From an uncultured bacterium (GTDB lineage: Bacteria; Bacillota; Negativicutes; Acidaminococcales; Acidaminococcaceae), in NCBI GenBank assembly GCA_905215645.1, contig CAJMQS010000020.1, positions 1-38,645 of the forward strand: 38,645 bases of DNA, written 5' to 3'. The translations under genes and the position numbers were made by a program. The notes under the pieces were generated by a model. It worked only from the letters and a program-made list of their open reading frames with translations, made no database searches and was not told where the DNA came from. Of the stretch, positions 22,897 through 31,584 are shown one piece after another (within the stretch, counting starts at the first letter, position 1; each line of letters opens with the position of its first letter).

Positions 22897-24684
22897 GTGC
22901 TGAACAAAAAATTCGCTTACCGTTTGGAATTCATGATGGTGGCCGGGATCCTGATCATCCTGATCCTCATCGGACGCATGTTTTATCTCCAGATCCTGAG
23001 GGGATCCTATTACCGCCGTCAGGCGGAAGGGAACCGGACCCGCTATACCCGGATCCTGGCACCGAGGGGAATCATCTATGACTGCAACGGGGAAGAACTG
23101 GCCAACAACAAGCCTGGGGTCATGGTTTCCCTGGTCCGCAGGACGGATGCCTATCCGGAAGAGACATTGGAACGGCTGTCCCAGCTCCTCCATATCCCTC
23201 TGGATGAAATCAAGGAGACCATCCGGCTCTCCGGGGGCAGTTCGGAACCCATCCGTCTGGTCCGGAATGCGTCTCCGGAAGTGGTGGACAAAGTAGAAGA
23301 GAACCTCCGCTATCTCCCAGGGGTGATGCTGGAAGTCCAGCCTGTCCGGAACTATCCCAACAAAGGTCTGGCTGTCCATGCCTTAGGCTATGTGGGAGAA
23401 ATCAGCGACTATGAAATTTCTCAAGGGGCGTACAGCGAACTGAAGGCAGGAGATATCATCGGGAAATTCGGCCTGGAAAATTACTATGATTCCTATCTCC
23501 GGGGAGAAGATGGAAGCTACCGGGAAGAAGTGGATGTGGCCGGCCGGGTGGTCCAGATCATGGACAAAGTGGACCCCAAACCGGGACAGGGATTGGTGCT
23601 CACCATCGACGCCAAGCTCCAGCGGATCGCGGAAGAAGCCGTGGACCGGCAGCTGAAAGCCATCGGGGCACGGGGCTGCGCAGTAGTGGCTTTGGATCCC
23701 AACAACGGAGAAGTGAAGGCACTGGTTTCCCGGCCGGGCTTCGATCCCAACTGGTTCGTCAACGGGATCAGCGAAAAGAATTGGAAATACCTGACCACGG
23801 ATCCTTTCCATCCCATGACGGACAAGGTCATCGCTGGGGAATATCCTCCCGGCTCTACCTTTAAGATCGTCACCGGGTCTGCTGCCTTGGAAGAGAAGAA
23901 AGTGACTCCCGATGAACTGATCTACGACTCCGGACGCCACTGGCTCATCGATATGCGGAATGCAGGCGGGGAAGCCCTGGGCTACATCAACTTTAAACGG
24001 GCCCTGGCAGCTTCCGACAACGTGTATTTCTATGAAATGGGGAACCGGGTGGGCATCGACCTCCTGGACAAGTACGCCCGGGAATTCGGGTTCGGGGAAA
24101 CCACCGGGATCGACCTCCACGGGGAAGCCCAGGGATTGATCGCCACCCCTGCCTACAAGAAAAAGGTCTTTGAAGATGATTGGTATCTGGGAGATACCTT
24201 CAATACGGCCATCGGACAGGGCTTCACCCTGGCGACTCCCATCCAGGTGGCGGAAATGCTCAGCGCCGTGGCCACCGACGGGAAACGGTACAAACCCCAT
24301 CTGGTCAGCAAGATCCTCAATGACGACGGCAGTGTAGCCAAGACCTTCGAACCGGAAGAGGAAGGGAAACTGCCTATTTCTGAATCCACCCTGAAATTGA
24401 TCCAGGAAGGCTTGGAAGCAGTAACCGAAGAAGGGGGGACGGCTGCCTTCTTGAAGAACCTGCCTGTGCCTGTGGCCGGCAAGACCGGGACGGCAGAAAA
24501 CCCCCACGGCCTGGAACATGGCTGGTTCATCGCCTATGCTCCGGCCAAGAAACCCCAGTTGGTGGTGGTCTGCATCGTGGAACAGGGGAGTTACGGGACC
24601 ATTTCCGCAGCGCCGATTGTCAAGAGCATCCTGGAATACGTCTTTACGGACCCCCGGGTGCGGCGGCAGGGAACCAAGAAATAA
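22897..24684 (+). CDS. mrdA: Penicillin-binding protein 2, elongation-specific transpeptidase
   Basis: This class B penicillin-binding protein cross-links peptidoglycan during elongation. The 595-residue protein has an N-terminal signal anchor (about 12-34, with MVAGILIILILIG), a PBP-dimer domain (about 50-220) and a transpeptidase domain with all three motifs: SxxK at Ser320-Thr-Phe-Lys323, SxN at Ser373-Asp-Asn375, and KTG at Lys529-Thr-Gly531. The start is GTG 22897, 6 nt after TAGGAG. It is followed by rodA after 9 nt. The pair, behind mreBCD, is the classical elongasome set. Nothing suggests altered active-site residues. Confidence 0.97.
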   Translation: MLNKKFAYRLEFMMVAGILIILILIGRMFYLQILRGSYYRRQAEGNRTRYTRILAPRGIIYDCNGEELANNKPGVMVSLVRRTDAYPEETLERLSQLLHIPLDEIKETIRLSGGSSEPIRLVRNASPEVVDKVEENLRYLPGVMLEVQPVRNYPNKGLAVHALGYVGEISDYEISQGAYSELKAGDIIGKFGLENYYDSYLRGEDGSYREEVDVAGRVVQIMDKVDPKPGQGLVLTIDAKLQRIAEEAVDRQLKAIGARGCAVVALDPNNGEVKALVSRPGFDPNWFVNGISEKNWKYLTTDPFHPMTDKVIAGEYPPGSTFKIVTGSAALEEKKVTPDELIYDSGRHWLIDMRNAGGEALGYINFKRALAASDNVYFYEMGNRVGIDLLDKYAREFGFGETTGIDLHGEAQGLIATPAYKKKVFEDDWYLGDTFNTAIGQGFTLATPIQVAEMLSAVATDGKRYKPHLVSKILNDDGSVAKTFEPEEEGKLPISESTLKLIQEGLEAVTEEGGTAAFLKNLPVPVAGKTGTAENPHGLEHGWFIAYAPAKKPQLVVVCIVEQGSYGTISAAPIVKSILEYVFTDPRVRRQGTKK

Positions 24685-24693
24685 GGAGACAAT

Positions 24694-25815
24694 ATGCGTT
24701 GGTATCACTCATGGAAAAAATATTTTCGGAAAATCGATAAGCCGCTGCTGTTCAGTGTCCTGGCGTTGATTGCCATCGGGGTTGTCCTGATCGGCAGCGC
24801 CACCCACGCCAATATCCCCGGGCCCCGTCGGTACAGTTATGTGCTGCGCCAGCTGAGCTTTGCCGGCATCAACCTGGTGGTGGGCGCCTTTCTCCTGCGG
24901 TTCGATTACCGGATTTTGAAGAGCCTGGCTCGGCCCCTGTACATCTTCAATATCCTCATGCTGCTGGCGGTGATGTTGGTGGGGAAAAGCGCCCTGGGTG
25001 CCCAACGGTGGCTCCAAGTGGGACCCATCAGTATCCAGCCCAGTGAATTTGCCAAGGCCATCATGATCATCGGGCTGTCTTCTTATGTGGATGACCGGCT
25101 TCCCCTCCTGACGGATTTCCGCAGCTGGCTGCCGGTGTTCGGCTATGTGCTGCTGCCCTTCCTGTTTGTCATGAAGCAGCCGGATCTGGGGACTTCCCTG
25201 GTGTTCCTGGCCATCCTTTTGGGGACCATGATCGTCTGCGGTTTCCGGATCCGGTATTTCCTGATCATGGGAGGGCTGGGACTGGCCTCGGCCCCCTTGG
25301 TCTGGAAGCTGCTCCATGAATACCAGCGGAACCGGATCCGGGTCTTCCTGAATCCGGGTCTGGAACCTTACGGCAGCGGCTACCACGTGATCCAGTCCAT
25401 GATCGCCATCGGGTCCGGGCTTTTCACGGGCAAAGGGCTCTTTGCCGGGACCCAGAGCCAGCTCAATTTCCTTCCGGAAAACCATACGGACTTTATCTTT
25501 GCCGTGGCCGGGGAAGAATTCGGCTTCATCGGGACCACCCTTATCCTGCTTCTGTACGGGGTGGTCATCTACCGAGGGCTGTCCATCGCCATGCATGCTT
25601 CCGATGATTTCGGGACCCTGCTGGCCGTAGGGGCGGTCTCCATGTTCCTGTTCCATATCCTGGTCAATGTGGGCATGACCAGCGGCATCATGCCGGTCAC
25701 CGGGGTCCCGCTGCCCTTCATGAGCTATGGGGTCAGCTCGTTGACCACCAATATGCTGATGGTGGCCCTGCTGCTGAACATCAATGCCCATCACCAGACT
25801 CTGCGTTTTCATTAA
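24694..25815 (+). CDS. rodA: RodA, SEDS-family peptidoglycan glycosyltransferase
   Basis: RodA polymerises lipid II into glycan strands together with PBP2. The 373-residue protein is polytopic with about ten helices. It has the SEDS signatures GAQRWLQVGPISIQPSEFAK, the extracellular NPGLEPYGSGYHVIQS block, and the catalytic-loop LPENHTDFIFAVAGEEFG with the essential Asp. It ends with PVTGVPLPFMSYGVSS. The start at ATG 24694 follows AAGGAG. It follows the PBP2 gene by 9 nt, and the radical SAM gene follows after 9 nt. RodA rather than FtsW is supported by the mre neighbours. Confidence 0.97.
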   Translation: MRWYHSWKKYFRKIDKPLLFSVLALIAIGVVLIGSATHANIPGPRRYSYVLRQLSFAGINLVVGAFLLRFDYRILKSLARPLYIFNILMLLAVMLVGKSALGAQRWLQVGPISIQPSEFAKAIMIIGLSSYVDDRLPLLTDFRSWLPVFGYVLLPFLFVMKQPDLGTSLVFLAILLGTMIVCGFRIRYFLIMGGLGLASAPLVWKLLHEYQRNRIRVFLNPGLEPYGSGYHVIQSMIAIGSGLFTGKGLFAGTQSQLNFLPENHTDFIFAVAGEEFGFIGTTLILLLYGVVIYRGLSIAMHASDDFGTLLAVGAVSMFLFHILVNVGMTSGIMPVTGVPLPFMSYGVSSLTTNMLMVALLLNINAHHQTLRFH

Positions 25816-25824
25816 GGAGAAACT

Positions 25825-27687
25825 ATGCGAAAAGATTTACCCATCGACATACTCAGTGCGGTAGAAAAACCAGCCCGGTATACCGGCATGGAATTCGGCA
25901 GTATCGTCAAACCGGAAAGTGAAACGGAAGTGTCCTTCTGTCTGGCCTTTCCGGACACTTATGAAATCGGGATGAGCTACCTGGGCTACAAGATCCTCTA
26001 TGAAATCCTCAACAAGCTGTCTGGAGTGGCGGCGGAGCGGGCCTTTGCTCCCTGGGTGGATATGGAAGAGAAGATGCGGGAACGGGGCCTGGTGCTCTCC
26101 AGCCTGGAAAACACCCGGGCTCTGAAAGACTTCGACCTGCTGGGCTTCACCCTTTTATACGAAATGTCCTATTCCAACATCCTCAACATGCTGAATCTGG
26201 GCGGTGTCCCCATCCTGGCCAAGGAACGGACACTGGATGATCCCTTTGTGTGTGCTGGAGGCTGCTGCGTGTTCAACAGTGAACCTTTGGCAGATTTCTT
26301 GGATTTCTGCATGCTGGGAGACGGAGAGCGGATCATCCAAGAAGTGACCCTGCTGTACCGGGATTGGAAACGGGAAGGGAAGCCAGGGGGCCGGCTGGAA
26401 TTCCTGCGCCGGGTCTCCCGGATCCAGGGCGTCTATGTACCCTCCTTCTACGCCATCACCTATGGAGAGGACGGCACCATCACCGGGAAAAAGCCCTTGG
26501 AACCTACAGCACCGGAAGTGGTATACAAACGGGCGGAACAGGATCTGGATGCCCTGGATTTCCCCACTCATCCCATCGTTCCTTACAGCGATACCGTCCA
26601 CGACCGGATCATGCTGGAATTGTTCCGGGGCTGCAGCCGAGGGTGCCGGTTCTGCAATGCGGGGATCATCTACCGGCCGGTCCGGGAACGGAGACTGGAA
26701 ACGGTGCTGGAACTGGCCAAAAAGCTGGTGCCTGCCACCGGCTACAACGAAATCTCTTTGTTCTCCCTGAGCACCGCGGATTATTCCCATCTGGAGCCGC
26801 TGATCCGGGAGCTGCTGGGGGATTTCCGGAAGGATCGGGTGAGCGTTTCCCTGCCTTCCCTGCGGATCGACAGTTTTTCCGTGAAACTGGCCCAGGAAGT
26901 CCAGGCGGTGCGGAAAAGCGGCTTGACCTTCGCTCCGGAAGCTGGGAGCCAGCGGATGCGGGATGTGATCAATAAGGGTGTGACGGAAGACGACCTGATG
27001 CATGCAGTGGGAGCGGCTTTTGAAAACGGCTGGTCCCAGGTGAAGCTGTACTTCATGATCGGACTGCCTACAGAGACCGACGAAGATGTACTGGCCATTG
27101 CGAAACTGGCCCAGAAGGTCCAGTGGAAATATAAGGAAATCACAGGCCATATGGGAGCCCGGGTCACGGTCAGTGTGTCCAATTTCGTCCCCAAACCCTA
27201 TACCCCTTTCCAGTGGGTAGGCCAGAATACCAAAGAAGAATTCGACCGGAAACATATGCTGCTGAAAAATGCCTTCGCCAATCTGAAGAACATCCATTTC
27301 CAGTACCATGATTCCCGGACCAGCCTGATGGAAGGGGTCCTGGCCCGGGGAGACCGGCGTTTGGGAAAGGCCATCTATCTGGCCTGGCAGCGGGGGGCCA
27401 AATTCGACAGCTGGAGCGAATTCTTCGATTATGACCGGTGGAAACAGGCAGTGGAAGATGCCGGCCTGACCACGGACTTCTACAACAGCCGTCCCCGGGG
27501 CAAAGAGGAAATCTTCCCCTGGGAACATACCAGCTGCGGGGTGAGCCGGCAGTTCCTGTGGAATGAATACGAAAAAGCCCAGGAGGCGGCACTGACCCAC
27601 GACTGCCGCCGGGATACCTGTACTGGCTGTGGGGTTTGCCAGAAACTGGGGATCCATATCATCGACTGGAAGGAGGGGAAAGCATGA
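25825..27687 (+). CDS. TIGR03960-type radical SAM protein with cobalamin-binding-like N-terminus
   Basis: The 620-residue protein binds a [4Fe-4S] cluster through Cys270-x3-Cys274-x2-Cys277 (CSRGCRFCNAG) and uses SAM for radical chemistry. Before it is a region with a B12-binding-type fold pattern (about residues 40-160, with FCLAFPDTYEIGMSYLGY). The tail has another cysteine group (CTGCGVC near 608-614), perhaps an extra Fe-S site. The reaction is unknown. It precedes the DUF2344 gene with a 4-nt overlap, and an RNase G gene follows; this trio is conserved in many Clostridia and Negativicutes from general knowledge. A role in modifying RNA or a ribosome-linked substrate is only a guess. Confidence 0.88.
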   Translation: MRKDLPIDILSAVEKPARYTGMEFGSIVKPESETEVSFCLAFPDTYEIGMSYLGYKILYEILNKLSGVAAERAFAPWVDMEEKMRERGLVLSSLENTRALKDFDLLGFTLLYEMSYSNILNMLNLGGVPILAKERTLDDPFVCAGGCCVFNSEPLADFLDFCMLGDGERIIQEVTLLYRDWKREGKPGGRLEFLRRVSRIQGVYVPSFYAITYGEDGTITGKKPLEPTAPEVVYKRAEQDLDALDFPTHPIVPYSDTVHDRIMLELFRGCSRGCRFCNAGIIYRPVRERRLETVLELAKKLVPATGYNEISLFSLSTADYSHLEPLIRELLGDFRKDRVSVSLPSLRIDSFSVKLAQEVQAVRKSGLTFAPEAGSQRMRDVINKGVTEDDLMHAVGAAFENGWSQVKLYFMIGLPTETDEDVLAIAKLAQKVQWKYKEITGHMGARVTVSVSNFVPKPYTPFQWVGQNTKEEFDRKHMLLKNAFANLKNIHFQYHDSRTSLMEGVLARGDRRLGKAIYLAWQRGAKFDSWSEFFDYDRWKQAVEDAGLTTDFYNSRPRGKEEIFPWEHTSCGVSRQFLWNEYEKAQEAALTHDCRRDTCTGCGVCQKLGIHIIDWKEGKA

Positions 27688-28376
27688 AACTGCGGCTGCA
27701 GATCACCAAAGAACCGGGCATCCGTTTCATTTCCCATCTGGAATACCAGCGGAGCATCGAAAAAGCCATCCGCCGGGCTGGGATCCCGGTGGCCTATTCC
27801 GAAGGCTTCAATCCCCATATGAAATTTTCCCTGGCTTCTGCCCTCAGTGTAGGAGTGACCAGTACCTGTGAATTCGCCGAGATCCGCCTGGCGGAAGAAC
27901 GGCCCCTGCCGGAACTGGTCAACGCCCTTTCTGCTGCGCTGCCCATGGGGATCCATATCGTCCGGGCAGATTTGGCGGAAGACAAGGCTCCCAAACTGAT
28001 GGCCCAGGCCCAGGGGGCTGCTTATGAAGTCCATGTCCCCTGTGCCTCTGATCCTGCTTCCCAACTGGCCGCCTTTGCCGCGGCACCGGAAGTCCTCTAT
28101 ACCAAAGCCCATAAGAAAGGCAAGGGAAAGCCCAAGACCATCGATGTGAAATACTTTATCCCCCAGGTAGAAGCCCGGTGGCAGGAGGGGAGCCTGGACC
28201 TTTCCTTCGAGATCCGGATCACCCCCACCGGCAGTATGAAAGCTTCGGAATTCCTCCAGGTCTTGGAACAGGATTTCCAGGTGTCTCTGGCTTTTGCCCA
28301 GGCGGATATCCGGCGGGTGGATCTTTACAGCCGGGACCGTGAGGGACGGAAGATCCCCCTGATCGGAAAGGCCTGA
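27684..28376 (+). CDS. DUF2344 (TIGR03936) protein
   Basis: The 230-residue protein is the usual partner of the preceding radical SAM protein. In some bacteria the two are fused into one polypeptide. Recognisable blocks are RFISHLEYQRSIEKAIRRAGIPVAYSEGFNPH and the LASALSVGV stretch. No catalytic residues are known. I chose ATG 27684, which overlaps the radical SAM stop by 4 nt (ATGA) and has GAGGGG upstream; a 48-nt longer in-frame start lies inside that gene. The tight coupling suggests the two act as a complex. Confidence 0.85.
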   Translation: MKLRLQITKEPGIRFISHLEYQRSIEKAIRRAGIPVAYSEGFNPHMKFSLASALSVGVTSTCEFAEIRLAEERPLPELVNALSAALPMGIHIVRADLAEDKAPKLMAQAQGAAYEVHVPCASDPASQLAAFAAAPEVLYTKAHKKGKGKPKTIDVKYFIPQVEARWQEGSLDLSFEIRITPTGSMKASEFLQVLEQDFQVSLAFAQADIRRVDLYSRDREGRKIPLIGKA

Positions 28377-28387
28377 GAGGTCCGCCC

Positions 28388-29818
28388 ATGAATACGATCT
28401 ATGTAAGTGTACGGCCGGAAGAAACCCGCATGGGAACCGTGGAGGATGATCAGCTCAGAGACTATGCGGTGGAACGGCGCAGTACGGACAATCTGGTGGG
28501 CAATGTGTACCGGGGCAGGGTCAGCAATGTGGTGCCGGGGATCCAGGCTGCCTTTGTAGATATGGGAACCGGCAAGAACGGTTTCCTGACCCTGAAAAAA
28601 GGAGAAAAGCTGTGGGAAGGGCAGATGCTCCTGGTCCAGGTAGTCAAAGATGCAAGAGGCAATAAAGGACCGGCGGTGACCCGGGAAATCACCTTGCCGG
28701 GCCGGTATGTGGTGCTGGAACCCTATGGCAGCCGGGTCAGCCTTTCCCGGAAAATCAGCTGCAAGACCAAGCGGAAAGTCCTGCGAGAATGGGCGGAAGC
28801 TTTGCTGCCGGATCATATGGGGCTGGTACTCCGGACGGCGGCTGCCCACGCAGAAGAAAGCGAGATCCGGGCAGACTTGGAACAGCTGCTCCACAACTGG
28901 GAGGTGCTGCTCCGCCGGAGCAAAGTGGGCCGGGGGCCCGGGCTGCTGTACCGGGAACTGGATCTGGCCATCCGTCTGGTCCGGGATTATGTGACGGATA
29001 AGGTGGAACGGATCATCGTGGATGAGGAAAAGACCTGCCAGCGGCTCCAGGAGATGCTCCGGGAAATGGGGCTGCCCCAGATCCAGGTGAAGCTGTACCG
29101 AGGCCGGGAGGACCTGTTCTCCTTCTACCGGTTGGATAAGGACATCGAGAGCCTTTCGGACCGGGTGGTGTGGCTCCCGGGAGGGGGCTATCTGGTCTTT
29201 GACTATACGGAAGCCATGACGGTCATCGATGTGAACAGCGGCAAATTCTCCACTGGCCCGGACCGGGATGCCACCAGCCTGGCCACCAACCGGGAAGCCG
29301 CCCGGGAAATCGCCCGGCAGCTGCGGCTGCGGGATATCGGAGGCATCATCGTGGCCGATTTCATCGATATGGACCGGGAAGAGGAACAAGCGGAGATCCT
29401 CCAGATCCTGAAACGGGAATTCGCTTCGGACAAAATGAAGCCCAAGGTCATCGACTTGACCCATCTGAACCTGGTGGAAATGACCCGGATGAAGGCCCGG
29501 AAGAACCTTTCCAGCATCCTGTATTCCACCTGTCCCTTATGCGGAGGCAGCGGACGGGTGGAATCTCCGGAAACCGTATATGTGGAGATCCGCAGGCGGC
29601 TCCGGAGCAGCTTCGCCCAGGGGAATATGAGCCATTCCCTGCTTTTGACGGTCCATCCCCATGTGTACAGCTGGCTGCGGCAGCAGGGCCTGCAGGATAT
29701 GGAACAGGAATTCCACTGCAGCCTGAAGCTGGCCAGCGACCCGGCTCTGGAAATGGGCGTATTCACCCTTCTGGCTGTGGACCATGAGCCGTCCAGCAGA
29801 GAGGAGGCAGGGGAATGA
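28388..29818 (+). CDS. rng: Ribonuclease G/E family endoribonuclease
   Basis: RNase G cuts single-stranded, 5'-monophosphate RNA and matures 16S rRNA. The 476-residue length fits RNase G, not the long RNase E. The S1 domain is near the N terminus (GNVYRGRVSNVVPGIQAAF). The catalytic metal ligands are Asp281 (DVNSG) and Asp324 (DFIDM). The Zn-link is Cys382-Pro-Leu-Cys385. The start at ATG 28388 follows GAGAGG. It is followed by the CCA-type nucleotidyltransferase with a 4-nt overlap. The last 50 residues are a short variable tail. Confidence 0.95.
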   Translation: MNTIYVSVRPEETRMGTVEDDQLRDYAVERRSTDNLVGNVYRGRVSNVVPGIQAAFVDMGTGKNGFLTLKKGEKLWEGQMLLVQVVKDARGNKGPAVTREITLPGRYVVLEPYGSRVSLSRKISCKTKRKVLREWAEALLPDHMGLVLRTAAAHAEESEIRADLEQLLHNWEVLLRRSKVGRGPGLLYRELDLAIRLVRDYVTDKVERIIVDEEKTCQRLQEMLREMGLPQIQVKLYRGREDLFSFYRLDKDIESLSDRVVWLPGGGYLVFDYTEAMTVIDVNSGKFSTGPDRDATSLATNREAAREIARQLRLRDIGGIIVADFIDMDREEEQAEILQILKREFASDKMKPKVIDLTHLNLVEMTRMKARKNLSSILYSTCPLCGGSGRVESPETVYVEIRRRLRSSFAQGNMSHSLLLTVHPHVYSWLRQQGLQDMEQEFHCSLKLASDPALEMGVFTLLAVDHEPSSREEAGE

Positions 29819-31272
29819 AACTGAGCATCCCATCCTATGTGAAAAAAGTCATGGATGTGCTCCTGTCCCAGGGCTTCGAAGCCTATGTGGTGGGAGGGGC
29901 CGTACGGGACATGCTGTTGGGCCGGGTCCCGGATGATTATGATGTGGTGACCAATGCCCGGCCGGAGGAAATCAAAGAGGCCGCTGCAGCAGCAAAGATT
30001 CCCGTGGTCAGTGAACTGGGCCAGAATTTCGGTGTGGTGATCCTGCGGGTGGACCGTCACGGGGTGGAGGTGGCCGCCTACCGGAATGAAACGTACGGCA
30101 AGGAAGACGCCCATCGGCCGGATCAGGTCTGGTACTGTGATACCTTGGAAGAAGATCTGGGGCGCCGGGATTTCACCATCAATGCCCTGGCCGTGGACCA
30201 GTACGGGCAGATTACCGACTGTTTCAATGGACTGGATGATCTCCGGGGAAAAATCCTGCGGACTGTGGGGGAAGCGGACCAGCGCTTTTCGGAAGACGCC
30301 CTGCGGATGTTCCGGGCCTGTCGATTCGTGGCCCAGCTGGGCTTTGCCCCTGATGCAGGGATCCTTCCGGCCATCGGCCATAATCTGGAAAAAGTCAAGG
30401 GCCTTTCCCTGGAACGGGTGCGGACGGAGCTGAACAAACTGCTCATGGGGACCTATGCCGGAGAAGGGATGGAATTGATGGTGAAAAGCGGCCTGGCTGC
30501 CGAAAGCTGCCGGGTCCGGAACAAAGGAAAGTACGAGACGGTGCCCATCCTGCCGGAATTGAACCATCTGGTGGGACTGGCCCAGAATCCCCAGTTCCAT
30601 CCCTACGATGTGTGGAAGCACACGGCGGTAGCCCTGGACAAAGGGGACCGGAGCCTGGAAGTGGGCTGGGGGATCCTGCTCCACGATGTGGCCAAGGGCC
30701 TGGACGGGGTCCGGGGCATCAACCGGGAAGGCCAGCCCTGCGATTACGGCCATGAAATAGTGGGCGCGGCACTGGCCCGGAAGATCTTGACGCGGCTCCG
30801 GCTCCCCCGGGAAATTGTGGACCGGGTGTCCTGGCTGGTACAGAATCACATGCATTTCGGCTTCATCAGTGCCCAGGAAGATGAGAAGACCTGGCGCTGG
30901 CTCCGGAAAGAAGCCCGCAGCGGCCATTTCCGGGTCAACAAGGAGATGGCTGAGGCTTTCAAGCAGCTGACGGCCGTCTGTGTAGCGGATGTAGCCGCTA
31001 CCAATGCAGGGCAGAACGATGTGATCCATGCCCAGATGTACGGGAAACGCCTGGTGAAGATGGCCTATCTCATGCCGGTCCATACCTCCGACCTGGATTT
31101 TTCCGGACGGGATGCCCTGGCGCTTGGGGCTTCTCCCCGGCAGCTGCGGGATCTTATGCCGGTCCTTCTCCACAGAGTCCAGGACCGTACCCTCCGGAAC
31201 GATCCTGAAGAACTGGCAGAGGCTGCCCGGCGCTGGCTGAAACGTCAAATATGCGTTAACGGAAATGAATAA
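29815..31272 (+). CDS. CCA-adding tRNA nucleotidyltransferase family protein (with HD domain)
   Basis: The enzyme would add or repair the 3'-CCA end of tRNAs. The 485-residue protein has the class II nucleotidyltransferase head with GGAVRD at 27-32 and the DDYDVV metal site, then the RRDFTINALAVD motif and the helical neck with DALRMFRACRF. An HD-type phosphohydrolase domain follows (HLLxHDVAKG-like, as LLHDVAKGLDG). Poly(A) polymerase is an alternative, since the families cannot be separated reliably by motif. Its ATG overlaps the RNase G stop by 4 nt (ATGA). It is the last gene of the operon, ending at the 31278-31315 terminator. Confidence 0.9.
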   Translation: MKLSIPSYVKKVMDVLLSQGFEAYVVGGAVRDMLLGRVPDDYDVVTNARPEEIKEAAAAAKIPVVSELGQNFGVVILRVDRHGVEVAAYRNETYGKEDAHRPDQVWYCDTLEEDLGRRDFTINALAVDQYGQITDCFNGLDDLRGKILRTVGEADQRFSEDALRMFRACRFVAQLGFAPDAGILPAIGHNLEKVKGLSLERVRTELNKLLMGTYAGEGMELMVKSGLAAESCRVRNKGKYETVPILPELNHLVGLAQNPQFHPYDVWKHTAVALDKGDRSLEVGWGILLHDVAKGLDGVRGINREGQPCDYGHEIVGAALARKILTRLRLPREIVDRVSWLVQNHMHFGFISAQEDEKTWRWLRKEARSGHFRVNKEMAEAFKQLTAVCVADVAATNAGQNDVIHAQMYGKRLVKMAYLMPVHTSDLDFSGRDALALGASPRQLRDLMPVLLHRVQDRTLRNDPEELAEAARRWLKRQICVNGNE

Positions 31273-31277
31273 ATCGT

Positions 31278-31315
31278 AAAAAAGAAGGTGTTTCTTCAGG
31301 AACACCTTCTTTTTT
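31278..31315 (+). terminator. Strong intrinsic terminator after the mre operon
   Basis: AAAAAAGAAGGTGTT (31278-31292) pairs perfectly with AACACCTTCTTTTTT (31301-31315), with the T-tract part of the stem, so it can act in both directions. Between it and the gctA start is about 270 nt. That stretch is AT-rich to about 31440, then holds the promoter and leader of the hydroxyglutarate operon. An 80-codon open frame there (31288-31530) looks spurious. Confidence 0.9.
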
Positions 31316-31419
31316 GTGTAAATTATGATATAAAAAAGCTAAAAAAAGAGAAAAATTCTCATAAGTTATTAGAATTTTTATATATTTGCAAAAAAATCAA
31401 CAAATACTTCCGGGAGAGA

Positions 31420-31448
31420 TTTAAAAAAAAAATTATTTGTGCTATAAT
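31420..31448 (+). promoter_or_regulatory. Promoter of the hydroxyglutarate operon
   Basis: TTTAAA (31420-31425), a 17-nt spacer and TATAAT (31443-31448) preceded by TGC form a strong extended -10 promoter. Transcription would start near 31455, leaving a leader of about 130 nt. Confidence 0.75.
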
Positions 31449-31477
31449 CAATCTGTACACTGAAAACAGTAGGTTCA

Positions 31478-31544
31478 GCCGGAATGCGAAGGTAAAAAAT
31501 AATCACAAAGGGGGATGGATTTTTTCTTAGAATCGGGTTCCGGC
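31478..31544 (+). promoter_or_regulatory. Leader inverted repeat upstream of gctA
   Basis: GCCGGAA (31478-31484) and TTCCGGC (31538-31544) are perfect inverted repeats 53 nt apart in the predicted leader. They could base-pair in the RNA and enclose most of it. No known riboswitch was recognised. Confidence 0.35.
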
Positions 31545-31584
31545 GGTTTCAGAAACTAGTGTGGATCTTAAGGAGGTTTTTGCT

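Noticed and set aside
29203..31305. A 700-codon minus-strand frame opposite RNase G and the CCA-type enzyme
   Set aside because: Same reason: shadow of GC-rich + strand genes, no homology signal.
31288..31530. An 80-codon + strand open frame in the gap before gctA
   Set aside because: It starts within a terminator stem, crosses the promoter, is Lys/Asn-rich as any AT-rich DNA would be, and has no ribosome binding site.
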